DNA from: Halarcobacter sp.
GTDB taxonomy: Bacteria; Campylobacterota; Campylobacteria; Campylobacterales; Arcobacteraceae
Direction: 5' to 3'
Assembly: GCF_963675975.1 (NCBI RefSeq)
Contig: NZ_OY780939.1
Span: forward strand, 3,205,700 to 3,269,699
Length of the DNA stretch: 64,000 bases
Under the pieces are notes generated by a model. It was not told the DNA's origin. It made no database searches and saw only the letters and a program-made list of their open reading frames with translations. Positions 35,492 through 45,178 of this stretch are shown here, one piece after another; the stretch's first letter is position 1; each line of letters starts with the position of its first letter. The position numbers were made by a program, and so were the translations under genes.

Positions 35492-37486
35492 TTACATCTC
35501 ATCACACATTTTTTTATATAAGCTATCTTTTGTATTTTCTATAGCTTTACATCTATTTATAAATTCATCTTTTTTTATTGAATTATCAAAAGACTCATAA
35601 AGCTTTATTATCTCATAATAAGTTTGTGCTAAATCATTTGGTTTAATTCTTCTTGAATAATCCAATGCACTTAATAGAAGATTTAAAGCTTCTTCATTGT
35701 TATTATTTGTTTGTTCTATTTTTGCTAATTCCAATTCTACAAAAGGTGAATAAACATATGCACTCAACTCTTTTTGCTTATTATAAAGTTTTTGAAGTGT
35801 ATCTTTTGCTTCATCTTTTAAATCTTTTTTTATTAGATATAGATAATAGTTATAATAAAAATCAATAATCACAGGATTAGTACTATTATCTTTAATATAT
35901 TGAGGATTCTTATTTGCATAATCAAAATATCTATCTAAAGCTACATTATCATTTTTTTCATAAAGTATTAAAAATCTATATAAAAACTCTTTTGACAACA
36001 CTTCTTTATTATCAACCATCTCAACTTTAGCTGATAGTGCCTCTGCATCTTCATATTTTTTTAAAGCCAAAGCCATTCTTTCTAAATATAGATATATATT
36101 TGGATCCCTATCATTATTAAAAGTACTAAGAAGCTGATCATAAGCTTTTTGAGTAGGTACTTCTATTAAACATTCAAAAAAGTCATATTTTGTTTTTTCA
36201 TCTTTAATCAATAATTCAAAAGTTTCATCTCTTGCTGTTTCTAAAGTCTCATTTAATAAAAAACATTTTCCTGTTTTTAAATAGTTTTGGATTAACTCAA
36301 TATTTACCTCATCAAATATAGCTTCAATAGATTCATATCCAAATCTTTGTGCAATACTATTTGAAATTTTTCTATAAACTCTTTTTGATTTTAAGATAAT
36401 ATCATAGTTTTTTTTGATTTTATTATTTAGAAGTTCTTGTAATAAAACTTTTTGTTGCATAGATTCTGATGATTGGTATTTTGTAGCTAAAATAGCAGGC
36501 TCTATATAACCTTGACGCATAAGAATCTCATCTAAATACATTTTCGATTTTTCAAAATATATCCCATTTGGAAAATCATTTATAATATCTTTATACAACT
36601 CTTTTGCTTTTGATAAATATTTATCAGTTCTATCATACATACTCATATATGTATTTGCTAATTTATACTTAAAATCTTCAATTGAAGCTGGTTTGTTTGT
36701 TTTAGCAAGAAGTTCAGTTAAAATCTCTACTGCAAATTCTGGCATTCCTACTTTTGTAAGTTTGTCAACTTTTTCCAAGGCCAAAAAAGAATCTTGTGCA
36801 TAATAATCTAAATTTCTTTTTAAAACTTTTGAGATAAGCTCATATGCTTTTTCTCTTTCCCCATTTGCTATATATACATCAAATAGCTCATCTGCTACTA
36901 TAGTTGCAATCTGAATATCAGTAGTTTCTGTCAAAATTTTATATAATACTGTTGTAGCTTTATCATACTCACTTTGATATTTATGTATTTTTGCTAGATA
37001 AATTTTTCCATATGCTCTAATTAGTGGATTGTCAAAGTTATTAATAATAATATTAGCAAAATATAAAGCATCATTTGCCTTATTTGTATTTAGTTTTAAC
37101 TCAATCAATACCATATATGCTTTTGCCAAATCATCTTCATGAATTTTTGAATCATTTATTGCTGCTTCTAACTCTTTTGCAGCTTGTAGAATTATTCTTT
37201 TTGATTTTTTCTTTAGAGCTAGTTCTCCATAAACTATTATTAAATCTGAATCTAAAATATTTATTTTATTTATTCTTTTTAATGCTTCTATTTGGGAAAA
37301 AGCTTCATCAATCTTTCCCTCTTTAGAAATTTTTCTTGCATGATTTATAATCTCAAAACCATCAGTAATCTCTTGTTTTCTTTTTTCAGAAATTTGATTT
37401 CCAGAAGAGTTTATAAAACCATAATAAAAATCTTTTCTTGCTTCTAAAAAGGAACTTAATAAAAATAAAATTATTAATAGTTTCAA
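35492..37486 (-). CDS. Secreted TPR-type protein, possible flagellar motor scaffold (PflA-like)
   Basis: 664 aa with a signal peptide (MKLLIILFLLSSFLEA) and helical repeats throughout, e.g. KAYMVLIELKLNTNKANDAL and AYGKIYLAKIHKYQSEYDKA, typical of TPRs. It sits between flhB and fliI. Campylobacter PflA is a periplasmic TPR protein of the flagellar disk that helps hold stators, so a similar role is plausible. I cannot confirm homology without a search. Two cysteines occur near residues 414 and 440. Confidence 0.6.
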   Translation of the reverse strand: MKLLIILFLLSSFLEARKDFYYGFINSSGNQISEKRKQEITDGFEIINHARKISKEGKIDEAFSQIEALKRINKINILDSDLIIVYGELALKKKSKRIILQAAKELEAAINDSKIHEDDLAKAYMVLIELKLNTNKANDALYFANIIINNFDNPLIRAYGKIYLAKIHKYQSEYDKATTVLYKILTETTDIQIATIVADELFDVYIANGEREKAYELISKVLKRNLDYYAQDSFLALEKVDKLTKVGMPEFAVEILTELLAKTNKPASIEDFKYKLANTYMSMYDRTDKYLSKAKELYKDIINDFPNGIYFEKSKMYLDEILMRQGYIEPAILATKYQSSESMQQKVLLQELLNNKIKKNYDIILKSKRVYRKISNSIAQRFGYESIEAIFDEVNIELIQNYLKTGKCFLLNETLETARDETFELLIKDEKTKYDFFECLIEVPTQKAYDQLLSTFNNDRDPNIYLYLERMALALKKYEDAEALSAKVEMVDNKEVLSKEFLYRFLILYEKNDNVALDRYFDYANKNPQYIKDNSTNPVIIDFYYNYYLYLIKKDLKDEAKDTLQKLYNKQKELSAYVYSPFVELELAKIEQTNNNNEEALNLLLSALDYSRRIKPNDLAQTYYEIIKLYESFDNSIKKDEFINRCKAIENTKDSLYKKMCDEM

Positions 37487-37495
37487 TACTTACCT

Positions 37496-38545
37496 TTATT
37501 TCTTTTTTAATTCATATACATATGAGAATATTTCTGCCATTGCTTTATAAAACTCATTTGGTATCTCTTGATCAATCTCAATTTGAGAATATATTGACCT
37601 TGCAAGAGACGGATTTTCAATTATAGGGATACTATTATCTCTAGCAATATCTTTTATTTTTAATGCAATAAAATCTATACCTTTAGCCACAACTTTTGGA
37701 GCATTATCAACTTGGTTATCATATTTCAAAGCTATAGCATAATGAGTTGGATTTGTAATTACAACATCAGCTTCAGGTACATCTGACATCATCCTTTTCA
37801 TTGACATTTGCATTTGAATTCTACGAATTCGACCCTTTACCTGAGGATCCCCTTCCATATTTTTAAACTCATCTTTTATCTCTTGTTTACTCATACGAAG
37901 AGATTTAAAGAAATAATATCTTGTAAAATAAAAATCAATTATAGCAAAAATTATTATAATTAAAAGTATAGCAGCTAAAAAATATCCTGTAAGTTCAATA
38001 ATAGTATATAAAGTCGCATTAAACTCTTTATTCATCATGGCTAAAAAGGCTTTATATGTAAACATAAATACTAAAAACATTACTGTTATAATAATTATTA
38101 GTTTTAAAGTTAATTTTAAAGCTTCAAGAAGCTTTTTTAAACCAAAAACACTTTTCATTCCCTTAATTGGATCTAATTTTTGTAAATCTATTTTCATAGG
38201 AGTAACAAGAAATCCAAACTGACTCCAATTTGTTATAAAAGCTAGAATAAGAACTAATGCAAATAAGGGCAATAATGCTATAACTAAAGTAACAACTGTA
38301 GTATAGCCTATAGAATAAAAAGTATTGCCTGTCATATCCTGACCAATAAAGCCATAAACAAATAACATTAACTTCTTAATTTGATTAACTGCTGAACCTG
38401 AAAAAAACAATAAATAAACTGATCCAAAAAATAAAATAGCTGCACCTGTAACTTCCATTGACTTAGGTACATTACCCTCTTTTTTGGCATCTTCTATTTT
38501 CTTGGTTGTGGGTTCTTCGGTTTTTTCTTCTTCATCTCCAGCCAT
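37496..38545 (-). CDS. flhB: Flagellar export protein FlhB
   Basis: 349 aa. N-terminal charged tail, four helices (about 34-50, 82-105, 146-170, 185-206) and a cytoplasmic autocleaving domain with NPTH at 265-268. Cleavage between N and P switches export from rod/hook to filament. It follows fliR by 10 bp. Normal length and intact motif. Confidence 0.96.
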   Translation of the reverse strand: MAGDEEEKTEEPTTKKIEDAKKEGNVPKSMEVTGAAILFFGSVYLLFFSGSAVNQIKKLMLFVYGFIGQDMTGNTFYSIGYTTVVTLVIALLPLFALVLILAFITNWSQFGFLVTPMKIDLQKLDPIKGMKSVFGLKKLLEALKLTLKLIIIITVMFLVFMFTYKAFLAMMNKEFNATLYTIIELTGYFLAAILLIIIIFAIIDFYFTRYYFFKSLRMSKQEIKDEFKNMEGDPQVKGRIRRIQMQMSMKRMMSDVPEADVVITNPTHYAIALKYDNQVDNAPKVVAKGIDFIALKIKDIARDNSIPIIENPSLARSIYSQIEIDQEIPNEFYKAMAEIFSYVYELKKK

Positions 38546-38555
38546 AATTCTCTAC

Positions 38556-39305
38556 TTATTGAAATTTTGTAATTAAATAATTTGAAAAACTTTCAGTAAA
38601 TACTTCCATCCCTAAAATCAAAAATACAAATATTAATGCAAATTTTAGCTGAAAAGTAATTACAAAAGGTGAAAATGCTGGCATTGATTTTGTACCATAC
38701 CCATAATATAAATCCATAATGAAGCCTATAAAAAATAAAGGTAAGGCAAAAGCAAAGGCAAAAGCAAACATTCTATTTATTTCATCAATTGCAATCTGTA
38801 CTCCATCATAAGAAAAAATATTAAATGTTCCTAGATGTACCATAGCAAAACTTTTTGATAAAATCACAATAGTCATTTCATACATCCCTGTTTCAAAAAA
38901 AACCATTAAAGCAATCCAATATAAAAGTCTACTAATCAATCCTTCATTTGAACCCGTTGCTGGATCAAACATTGTAGCCATAGATAAAGCAGTTGCATAA
39001 CCAATAAAATCTCCAATAATTCTAACAGCATTAAAAGCAATATTTAAAAACAATGAAGCAATTAAACCTAAAGTAACCTCACTTATTAATGCTAAAATAA
39101 AACTGTCTTCTGTGAAATCACCTTTTATCTCAACTAAAGGATAAAGAAATATTGTAATGTAAAATGCAGTAGATATTCTTACTGTTGAACTAATTGAAGT
39201 ATGATTAAAAATAGGTATAAATACAACAAAAGCTACAATTCTAGCAAGAAGTAACAAAAAAGAATAAAGAGTTTCTTCATTAAGTAAAGATATGAGTTCT
39301 TGCAT
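38556..39305 (-). CDS. fliR: Flagellar export protein FliR
   Basis: 249 aa, mostly hydrophobic, with six helices expected. Typical segments are RIVAFVVFIPIFNH near the start and FIGYATALSMATMFDPATG in the middle. It belongs to the FliP/FliQ/FliR gate; FliP and FliQ are not in this window. It is 5 bp from the fliK stop. Confidence 0.93.
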   Translation of the reverse strand: MQELISLLNEETLYSFLLLLARIVAFVVFIPIFNHTSISSTVRISTAFYITIFLYPLVEIKGDFTEDSFILALISEVTLGLIASLFLNIAFNAVRIIGDFIGYATALSMATMFDPATGSNEGLISRLLYWIALMVFFETGMYEMTIVILSKSFAMVHLGTFNIFSYDGVQIAIDEINRMFAFAFAFALPLFFIGFIMDLYYGYGTKSMPAFSPFVITFQLKFALIFVFLILGMEVFTESFSNYLITKFQ

Positions 39306-39310
39306 TTAAA

Positions 39311-41641
39311 CTACATATAATTCATATCTTCAGCTACATCCTGATTTTGAATTATTGATTCTACTATTTCATCTGAAGAGTGTGTTTGATTATTTTGATT
39401 TTCATTTTGTTGTTGTGAGAAACTATTTGAATTTGTTCCACTATCTTCCATATTGAAATTTAAATTAAATGAAGTGTCATTGTTATTATTAAATGTTTTA
39501 TTCAATGCATCTCTTAATGAAGTTTGATTTTCAATCATTGCATCATGTGTAGTTGATTTAGACATGGTTAAATTAATTGATAAAGAGTTGTCTTTTTCAT
39601 TTTTCATTAAAATTGCGATATGACCTAGTTGTGCTGGAACTAAATTTATCCTAAATGCAGTTACAGGTGGTCTATAATTTTCATACATATTTCTAGCAAT
39701 ATCTGACATCATTGAAGACATTGCTTGTCTAGCACCAACTATTCTATTTTGAATAGATAAAGCTAAATTAGAATTAACTGTTAAATTCACACTATTTTCA
39801 TTTGTGTTTGTACTAGATTGTTGAGTTGTTGCTGAAGTTGTATCTGTTTTTAAACTAGATTCATCCTCTATTTTTTCACTATTACTTGAATTTAGTGCTA
39901 ACTTATTTAGTATAGATAAATTACTATCAACTCGTCTTTTCATTTGTTGGGTAAAAGTTGTTTCATTTGTACTTTCCTCAACACTTACATCCATATTATC
40001 AAGACCTAGTTCTAATTTATTTGCACCCTCTTTAATATTATTTAAAGAAGTTCCCTCTTTTACTACCTTTACAGCCTCACTTTTATTCATATTCATCTGT
40101 GAAAGTACTGTAGCTTTTTGAGAACTCAAATATATATTAGTCATTAAATCATTAGATTTTTGCAATGCACTTTGTTTTTGATTTTCTTGATCTAAATTTT
40201 GAGTTTTAGTTATTGTAATATCTTCTTTTTTATTTTCAATAATTTTTTCAACAGGCGTTGAATTTTTTTCTTTTTTAGTTTGAGTATCTACATCAGATAA
40301 GATATTCTTATCTAACTTAACTTTTTGCTCATCCTCTACGATAGCCTCATTATCTAAATTATTTAAACTCTTAGTATTTTTTGTTGATTCATTATTATTT
40401 TGAGCAGTATCTATTTTTTCTTTTTTTATTTCATCTTTACTATTTATTTGAAGTGTCTTATCTTTTGGCTCTTCAAGCTCATTTTTCTTATCTAAGTTTT
40501 GTAATTCCACTTTCTGTGTATTATTGTTTACTTCACTATTTTTATTAGTGTTTTTTTCTGTATCAACAGTATCAGAAATCTTATTTGTTGGTGTTTCTAT
40601 TTTATTATTTTGCGCAGTATTATCAACTTTATTGTTTTTTAATTGATTTGATTCAGGTTTTTCATCATTATTAGTTTTAACTTTTACTTCTGTGTTTTTT
40701 TCTGGTGTATCAACTTTAACCTCTTTTGAAGGAGTCTCTTTTGTTTTTTCATCTACAATATTTTCTATTTTTGTACTTAAATTCTTTGATTCATTTAGGT
40801 TTTGTTTATTATCACTATTTTCATTTTTTTCTATTTTAGTATTTTTATTTTCTAAATTTTCTATATTTGTATTTTTTAACTTTTCATTTTCTATATTTGT
40901 ATTTGAATTACTTTTTAAATCTTCTTTATTTTCAGTTGTTTTTTTGTTATCTATTTCTAATTCATTTTCATCTTCAATATCAATGTTTTTTTGACTATCT
41001 TCACTATTTTCTAAATTTTTTGAACTCTCTTTATTTTCTAGTGATTTATTTATATTTTGATTTTTTTCTTTCTCAATTTCATCTTTGTTAGCTAAAGTAG
41101 TTGATTTAGTCTCTTCATTTGAGCTTGTATCTACTTTTGAAGTATTATCTTTATTTTCTTCTTTACCCAGCTGTTTTTTTGCATCCATAATCATCTTATC
41201 TAATAAAGATACTGAACGATTCTCTTTTTTTTCATTTACATTTTCTTCTGATAAATTCTTATTCTCATTTGTTTTTTTATCATTATCTATGTTTTCAGAT
41301 TCAATTTTTGTAGTTTTTTGTTGTGTTTTATTTGTATCTTCACTTTTTTCAGGAGAATTTTTATCTACATCTTGTGATACTTTTGTTTCATCTGAAGTTT
41401 TTTCTTTTTTGTTAGTAGAAGAAGTATTATTAGTTATTTCTTCATTTTTTGTATTATCATTTTTTGTTGGTGTTTTAGTAGATATTGTAGATTTATTTTC
41501 ACTACTAAGCTCTTCTTTTCCTTTCATAAGGAAAGAATCAAAAAGAGACATACCCTCTTTTTTAGTATTGCTATTAGTAGTTGTTGTTTTCTTACTTGTT
41601 TCAGTTTTAGTAAGATTTAAAATATCTACTTGTTTAGTCAT
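39311..41641 (-). CDS. fliK: Flagellar hook-length control protein FliK, with very long low-complexity N-region
   Basis: 776 aa. The C-terminal Flg_hook domain (about residues 650-730) holds RPPVTAFRINLVPAQLGHIA. The ~500 residues before are an extreme Lys/Asn/Glu/Thr/Ser stretch with repeated KNTNIEN-like units. FliK measures hook length as a ruler and triggers the FlhB switch. The typical protein is 400-600 aa, so this one is long. Antisense frames over the repeats are shadows. Its position before fliR and after flgC supports the call. Confidence 0.85.
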   Translation of the reverse strand: MTKQVDILNLTKTETSKKTTTTNSNTKKEGMSLFDSFLMKGKEELSSENKSTISTKTPTKNDNTKNEEITNNTSSTNKKEKTSDETKVSQDVDKNSPEKSEDTNKTQQKTTKIESENIDNDKKTNENKNLSEENVNEKKENRSVSLLDKMIMDAKKQLGKEENKDNTSKVDTSSNEETKSTTLANKDEIEKEKNQNINKSLENKESSKNLENSEDSQKNIDIEDENELEIDNKKTTENKEDLKSNSNTNIENEKLKNTNIENLENKNTKIEKNENSDNKQNLNESKNLSTKIENIVDEKTKETPSKEVKVDTPEKNTEVKVKTNNDEKPESNQLKNNKVDNTAQNNKIETPTNKISDTVDTEKNTNKNSEVNNNTQKVELQNLDKKNELEEPKDKTLQINSKDEIKKEKIDTAQNNNESTKNTKSLNNLDNEAIVEDEQKVKLDKNILSDVDTQTKKEKNSTPVEKIIENKKEDITITKTQNLDQENQKQSALQKSNDLMTNIYLSSQKATVLSQMNMNKSEAVKVVKEGTSLNNIKEGANKLELGLDNMDVSVEESTNETTFTQQMKRRVDSNLSILNKLALNSSNSEKIEDESSLKTDTTSATTQQSSTNTNENSVNLTVNSNLALSIQNRIVGARQAMSSMMSDIARNMYENYRPPVTAFRINLVPAQLGHIAILMKNEKDNSLSINLTMSKSTTHDAMIENQTSLRDALNKTFNNNNDTSFNLNFNMEDSGTNSNSFSQQQNENQNNQTHSSDEIVESIIQNQDVAEDMNYM

Positions 41642-41644
41642 AAC

Positions 41645-42103
41645 CTACACTTTAATTATATCTAATGTCTTATTATCAATACTTTTATGAGTATTGAAAG
41701 TTGCAACATTAGCTTCATATGAACGCATAGCTTCAATTAAATCAACCATCTCAACAACAGGATTAATATCTGGATATGCAACATACCCTTCTTCATTCGC
41801 ATCTGGATGTGAAGGTTCGTATCTCATAACTGGATTAGCATCATCCTCTACTATTGATTTTACTCCTACTCCCCTTAAAGAAATATCAGGAGATTCATTT
41901 AATTTTTTATCTATAGTATTTGATTGTTTTTGATTTTCTTGAAGAAGAATCTCTTCAAAAACAACATTTTGTTTTTTATAAGGTCCACCATCAGCTGTAT
42001 GAGTTGTTTTAGCATTTGCAATATTTGCACTTACAACATTTATACGAGTTCTTTGAGCTGACATTCCTGAAACTGCAACATCATATCCGTCAAAAAAAGC
42101 CAT
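41645..42103 (-). CDS. flgC: Flagellar basal-body rod protein FlgC
   Basis: 152 aa, normal length. The N-terminal rod motif (MSAQRTRINVVSANIANAKT) and the C-terminal MVDLIEAMRSYEANVATFNT are typical. It follows fliE by 13 bp and precedes fliK. It forms part of the proximal rod. Confidence 0.95.
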   Translation of the reverse strand: MAFFDGYDVAVSGMSAQRTRINVVSANIANAKTTHTADGGPYKKQNVVFEEILLQENQKQSNTIDKKLNESPDISLRGVGVKSIVEDDANPVMRYEPSHPDANEEGYVAYPDINPVVEMVDLIEAMRSYEANVATFNTHKSIDNKTLDIIKV

Positions 42104-42116
42104 TTTTAACTCCTAA

Positions 42117-42413
42117 CTACACTTGCATACTAGTGATTTCTTTGTATGCAGCAAGTGCTTTATTTTTTACTTCTAATGCTAGTTTTAAAGAAAGGTCAGC
42201 TTCTTCAATTTTTTGAACAGCTTCTTGAAGATTTTTAACTTTTCCAGTTGCAATCCCTTCCATAGCATTATAACCCTCTACTTGTGAATTATTAACTTCT
42301 TTCATAGCATCACTTAACATATTTGAAAATGTATTATCTTGTTCTTTCCCTTTTGATACCTTTTGAGAATCTAAAAGAGGACTTATAGAATTTGAAATTG
42401 ATGAAACATCCAT
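42117..42413 (-). CDS. fliE: Flagellar hook-basal body complex protein FliE
   Basis: 98 aa. FSNMLSDAMKEVNNSQVE and DLSLKLALEVKNKALAAYKE are typical of FliE. It joins the MS ring to the rod. It lies between a small membrane protein gene and flgC. Confidence 0.92.
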   Translation of the reverse strand: MDVSSISNSISPLLDSQKVSKGKEQDNTFSNMLSDAMKEVNNSQVEGYNAMEGIATGKVKNLQEAVQKIEEADLSLKLALEVKNKALAAYKEITSMQV

Positions 42414-42432
42414 ATTATTTTCCTTTTATCTT

Positions 42433-42756
42433 TTAAGTGGCTTTAGTGCCTGAAGTTTGTGCATCTTGTACACCAAGTTCAGCCATCATTGCATTAATTT
42501 TTTCTTCATTATATTTATAATCTAACTCTTTTCTTTTATTATCCAAATTAAAAAGTAATATTATTAAAGAGAGCATCATATTGGAAAGTCCTTTTAATAC
42601 AATTGTTACACCAATAATACCAAAAATCATCTCTAAAGGAGTATATAAGTCTGCATTTATAACAAAAAATATTAGTGTAGCAAAGAAACCAGTAGCTATA
42701 TATAATCTAAATATACCACTATTTATCACATTTTGTGAAAATCTTTCTACTACCAT
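42433..42756 (-). CDS. Two-helix membrane protein of flagellar locus, unknown
   Basis: 107 aa with two hydrophobic helices (about 16-34 and 44-69) and a charged C-terminal tail. In Campylobacter a membrane protein gene of similar size follows flhG, so this may be the counterpart. A role with FlhF/FlhG in polar placement is possible but unproven. Its ATG overlaps the stop of a 16-codon ORF (TAATG). Confidence 0.65.
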   Translation of the reverse strand: MVVERFSQNVINSGIFRLYIATGFFATLIFFVINADLYTPLEMIFGIIGVTIVLKGLSNMMLSLIILLFNLDNKRKELDYKYNEEKINAMMAELGVQDAQTSGTKAT

Positions 42757-42806
42757 TATATTCCCATGTTAGATAAAAAAGTATTAAATGCTGTTGCAGA
42801 CACCAT
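42756..42806 (-). CDS. 16-residue ORF coupled to the small membrane protein gene
   Basis: The frame MVSATAFNTFLSNMGI runs from ATG 42806 to TAA 42758-42756. TAAGG lies 5 bases upstream of its ATG, just after the flhG stop. Its TAA overlaps the ATG of the next gene by one base. It could be a leader that brings ribosomes to the next gene or a real micropeptide. Confidence 0.4.
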   Translation of the reverse strand: MVSATAFNTFLSNMGI

Positions 42807-42813
42807 AAGAACC

Positions 42814-43629
42814 TTACTTAATATGTTTTAGTAATGAATCAATCACCTTATGAAATTGTTTTGTTATATCATCATTAATAAATTCGTGAACAAATAGTTT
42901 TCTTAATCTTGAAGTTGTAGAAATATTTGATGATGATGAAACATTACCTATATATTCTACCATAAAATTTTTATTTAATCTATTCTTTTTAGCTAAATTT
43001 ACTAAAGAATTTGCAATTGTTTCACCAATTTTATAATTTTTTGTGTGATTAAAACAAATCAACAGCTTATCTTTATTTATTGAAAGCATTTTCATTAAAG
43101 CATATACATCTGTTAAAGCAGAAGGATCAGTAGTGGTTAAAGCTAAGATATTATCAGATATAGATAAAAACTCTTGAACATAATCGTTTAAGCCAGCACC
43201 TGTATCAATTAGGATTATATCGTAGTTATTTAAATTTTTTAAATCATTAACAACTCTTGTTAAAACTAAGGAGTTTTTGAGGTTTGCATATTGATAACCA
43301 CTTTTACCAGCAATTAAAGAGATATTGTCATAATTAGTTTCTGTAATGATTTCATTAATTGTATTTCGACCTTCAATATAATCAAATAAAGTGAATCTTG
43401 GTTTTAAGTCAAATAATACTTGCATATTTGCTAAACCTATATCTGCATCTATTACTGCAATTTTGAAACCCCGTCTTGATAATAAGTATGCAATATTTGC
43501 TGTAAATGTAGACTTTCCTACTCCACCTTTTCCTGAGGTAATAGTAACAATTCTTGTTTTAGAATCATTATTTTTACTTTTTGTCAAATTCAAAAGTTTA
43601 CTAGCTTGATTCGATATTGTATTAAACAA
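42814..43629 (-). CDS. flhG: FlhG (YlxH), MinD-like ATPase of flagellar number control
   Basis: 271 aa from a TTG at 43629. This start is chosen because AGGGAG lies 5 bases upstream and the gene then starts 3 bp after flhF ends; an upstream TTG at 43647 would overlap flhF. The first residues MFNTISNQASKLLNL recall the DQAxxLR helix that activates FlhF, supporting the shorter form. Deviant Walker A GKGGVGKS and DTGAG follow. It counts flagella with FlhF at the pole. Confidence 0.9.
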   Translation of the reverse strand: MFNTISNQASKLLNLTKSKNNDSKTRIVTITSGKGGVGKSTFTANIAYLLSRRGFKIAVIDADIGLANMQVLFDLKPRFTLFDYIEGRNTINEIITETNYDNISLIAGKSGYQYANLKNSLVLTRVVNDLKNLNNYDIILIDTGAGLNDYVQEFLSISDNILALTTTDPSALTDVYALMKMLSINKDKLLICFNHTKNYKIGETIANSLVNLAKKNRLNKNFMVEYIGNVSSSSNISTTSRLRKLFVHEFINDDITKQFHKVIDSLLKHIK

Positions 43630-43631
43630 TA

Positions 43632-44783
43632 TTATCTCCCTGAACAAGAATTATTCATAAAACAATTTATCAGAAATGATGAATCAGAAACAATTAAATC
43701 ATCAGGTACATTTTGACCTATAGAGAAATATGTGATTGATTTTTTTGTTTTATGGGCAAAAGAGATTAAGTTACCAAAACTTTTAGTTTCATCAAGTTTA
43801 GTAAAAGTTAGATAACTTATATTTAAGCGTGAATAGTTTGTATATATATCAATTAAGTCACTATGTTTAACATTTGCAGGTAATACTAAAACTTTCTCAA
43901 TTGGTAATTCATGTACTCTTTCTTGATACTCATTAATCATCTCAATTTTATCAATATCGTGTTGAGAAGAACCAGCTGTATCAATAAAAATATAATTACA
44001 ATCTTTTAATCTTAATAAAGCCTCAACTAACTCTTCAGGTTTTTTAACAACCTCTAAAGGTAGCCTCATAATATTTGTATATGCTTGTAATTGTTCAATT
44101 GCACCTACTCTAAATGAATCTAAAGTAACAATTCCAACTTTATAATTTTGCCCTAGCTTATAGGCATATCTTGCTGCAAGTTTTGCAATAGTTGTAGTTT
44201 TTCCAACTCCTGTTGGTCCCACCATCATTACAATTTTTCGTTGGTGTTTTCTTAATGGAATTTCTTGTTTTATAGGAATTATTCTTCGAAGAATCAATTT
44301 GAAAAAATCATTAACTTTTTTAGGATTTGCTTTTAAAGCAATAGGTAATTGTTTAATAGTTTTTTTCATAATTGTATATGTCATCTCTTGATCAAACTCA
44401 TTTTGCTCAAAAAGATTATATATCTCAACAAATTCAGGAGGAATAGTTAAATCATATAATTGACTTTTAGGATCCCATAAAGATTTTTGAACCTGCATTA
44501 TTGCATCTTGCATTTTCAAAATCTCTTCTTTAAAATCATAAAACTTAACATCTTTTGATTGTTCTACACGAGAAGCAGTATTATTTGTACTAATCTTTTT
44601 TGTATGTTTTAAAGGTTGCTGTTCATCTTCTAAAGCAACTACAACCTCATACATATCTTTGTTACCATCACTAGCACTTGAAATTTTTTTTGTTGAAACA
44701 ACAATTGCATCTTCACCACACTCTTCTTGTGCATTTCGAAGGGCAATAGTTGGGGTTTCTCCTAAAAAAGAGAGCATATTCAT
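43632..44783 (-). CDS. flhF: FlhF, SRP-type GTPase for polar flagellum placement
   Basis: 383 aa. N-terminal linker region (1-100), then NG domain with GPTGVGKTTT at 189-198, DSFRVGA, and DTAGSSQHD near the end of the G domain. It recruits early flagellar components to the cell pole. It overlaps the preceding SAF-type gene by 4 bp and directly precedes flhG. The first ATG (44783) has GGAAG upstream; a second ATG is two codons on. Confidence 0.95.
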   Translation of the reverse strand: MNMLSFLGETPTIALRNAQEECGEDAIVVSTKKISSASDGNKDMYEVVVALEDEQQPLKHTKKISTNNTASRVEQSKDVKFYDFKEEILKMQDAIMQVQKSLWDPKSQLYDLTIPPEFVEIYNLFEQNEFDQEMTYTIMKKTIKQLPIALKANPKKVNDFFKLILRRIIPIKQEIPLRKHQRKIVMMVGPTGVGKTTTIAKLAARYAYKLGQNYKVGIVTLDSFRVGAIEQLQAYTNIMRLPLEVVKKPEELVEALLRLKDCNYIFIDTAGSSQHDIDKIEMINEYQERVHELPIEKVLVLPANVKHSDLIDIYTNYSRLNISYLTFTKLDETKSFGNLISFAHKTKKSITYFSIGQNVPDDLIVSDSSFLINCFMNNSCSGR

Positions 44784-45178
44784 TCTATTCTTCCATCTTT
44801 GTAAATTTTTTCAATTTGTCCATCTTCTCTTTTAATTCTTATATATTCATCATTTTCAAAAATAATTTTTCCTGGTCTTTCTATTTGTATAGAACCAAAA
44901 TTAAAAAGTACTGAGTTATTTTTATCTTTATCTAAATCTTTTGTGCAAATGATAGTACCTTTTCTTAAATATCTTGAAGCACGGTATTTAGTAGTTCTAA
45001 AATCATTTTCAGCTACAGGTTCACAAAATTTTTTTACACTCGTTACATTTGATTTATATAAATCATCAAGATTTATTAATTCTTTATAATCAATATCTTT
45101 TTTAGTCACTAAAACTTCTATTCCAAAAGCTTGAAAAGATAGAAAAAACATTAAAACTAAAATTTTAAGCTTTAACAT
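44780..45178 (-). CDS. Secreted SAF-domain-like protein, possibly FlgA-related
   Basis: 132 aa from ATG 45178. The start is chosen for GGAGGAG 9 bases upstream and for giving a signal peptide (MLKLKILVLMFFLSFQAFG). A longer frame to 45253 runs into the FlgN-like gene. The mature part has paired cysteines (FCEPVAE, TIICTKDL) and RASRYLRKGTIICTKDL, like the SAF hairpin of FlgA/CpaB. FlgA assists P-ring assembly. The identity is uncertain because the family is divergent and the protein is short. Confidence 0.5.
   Translation of the reverse strand: MLKLKILVLMFFLSFQAFGIEVLVTKKDIDYKELINLDDLYKSNVTSVKKFCEPVAENDFRTTKYRASRYLRKGTIICTKDLDKDKNNSVLFNFGSIQIERPGKIIFENDEYIRIKREDGQIEKIYKDGRIE

Noticed and set aside
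40692..41690. Plus-strand Phe/Ser-rich reading frames opposite fliK
   Set aside because: They are complements of the Lys/Asn/Glu repeats of FliK, with no ribosome sites, and are explained by low complexity.
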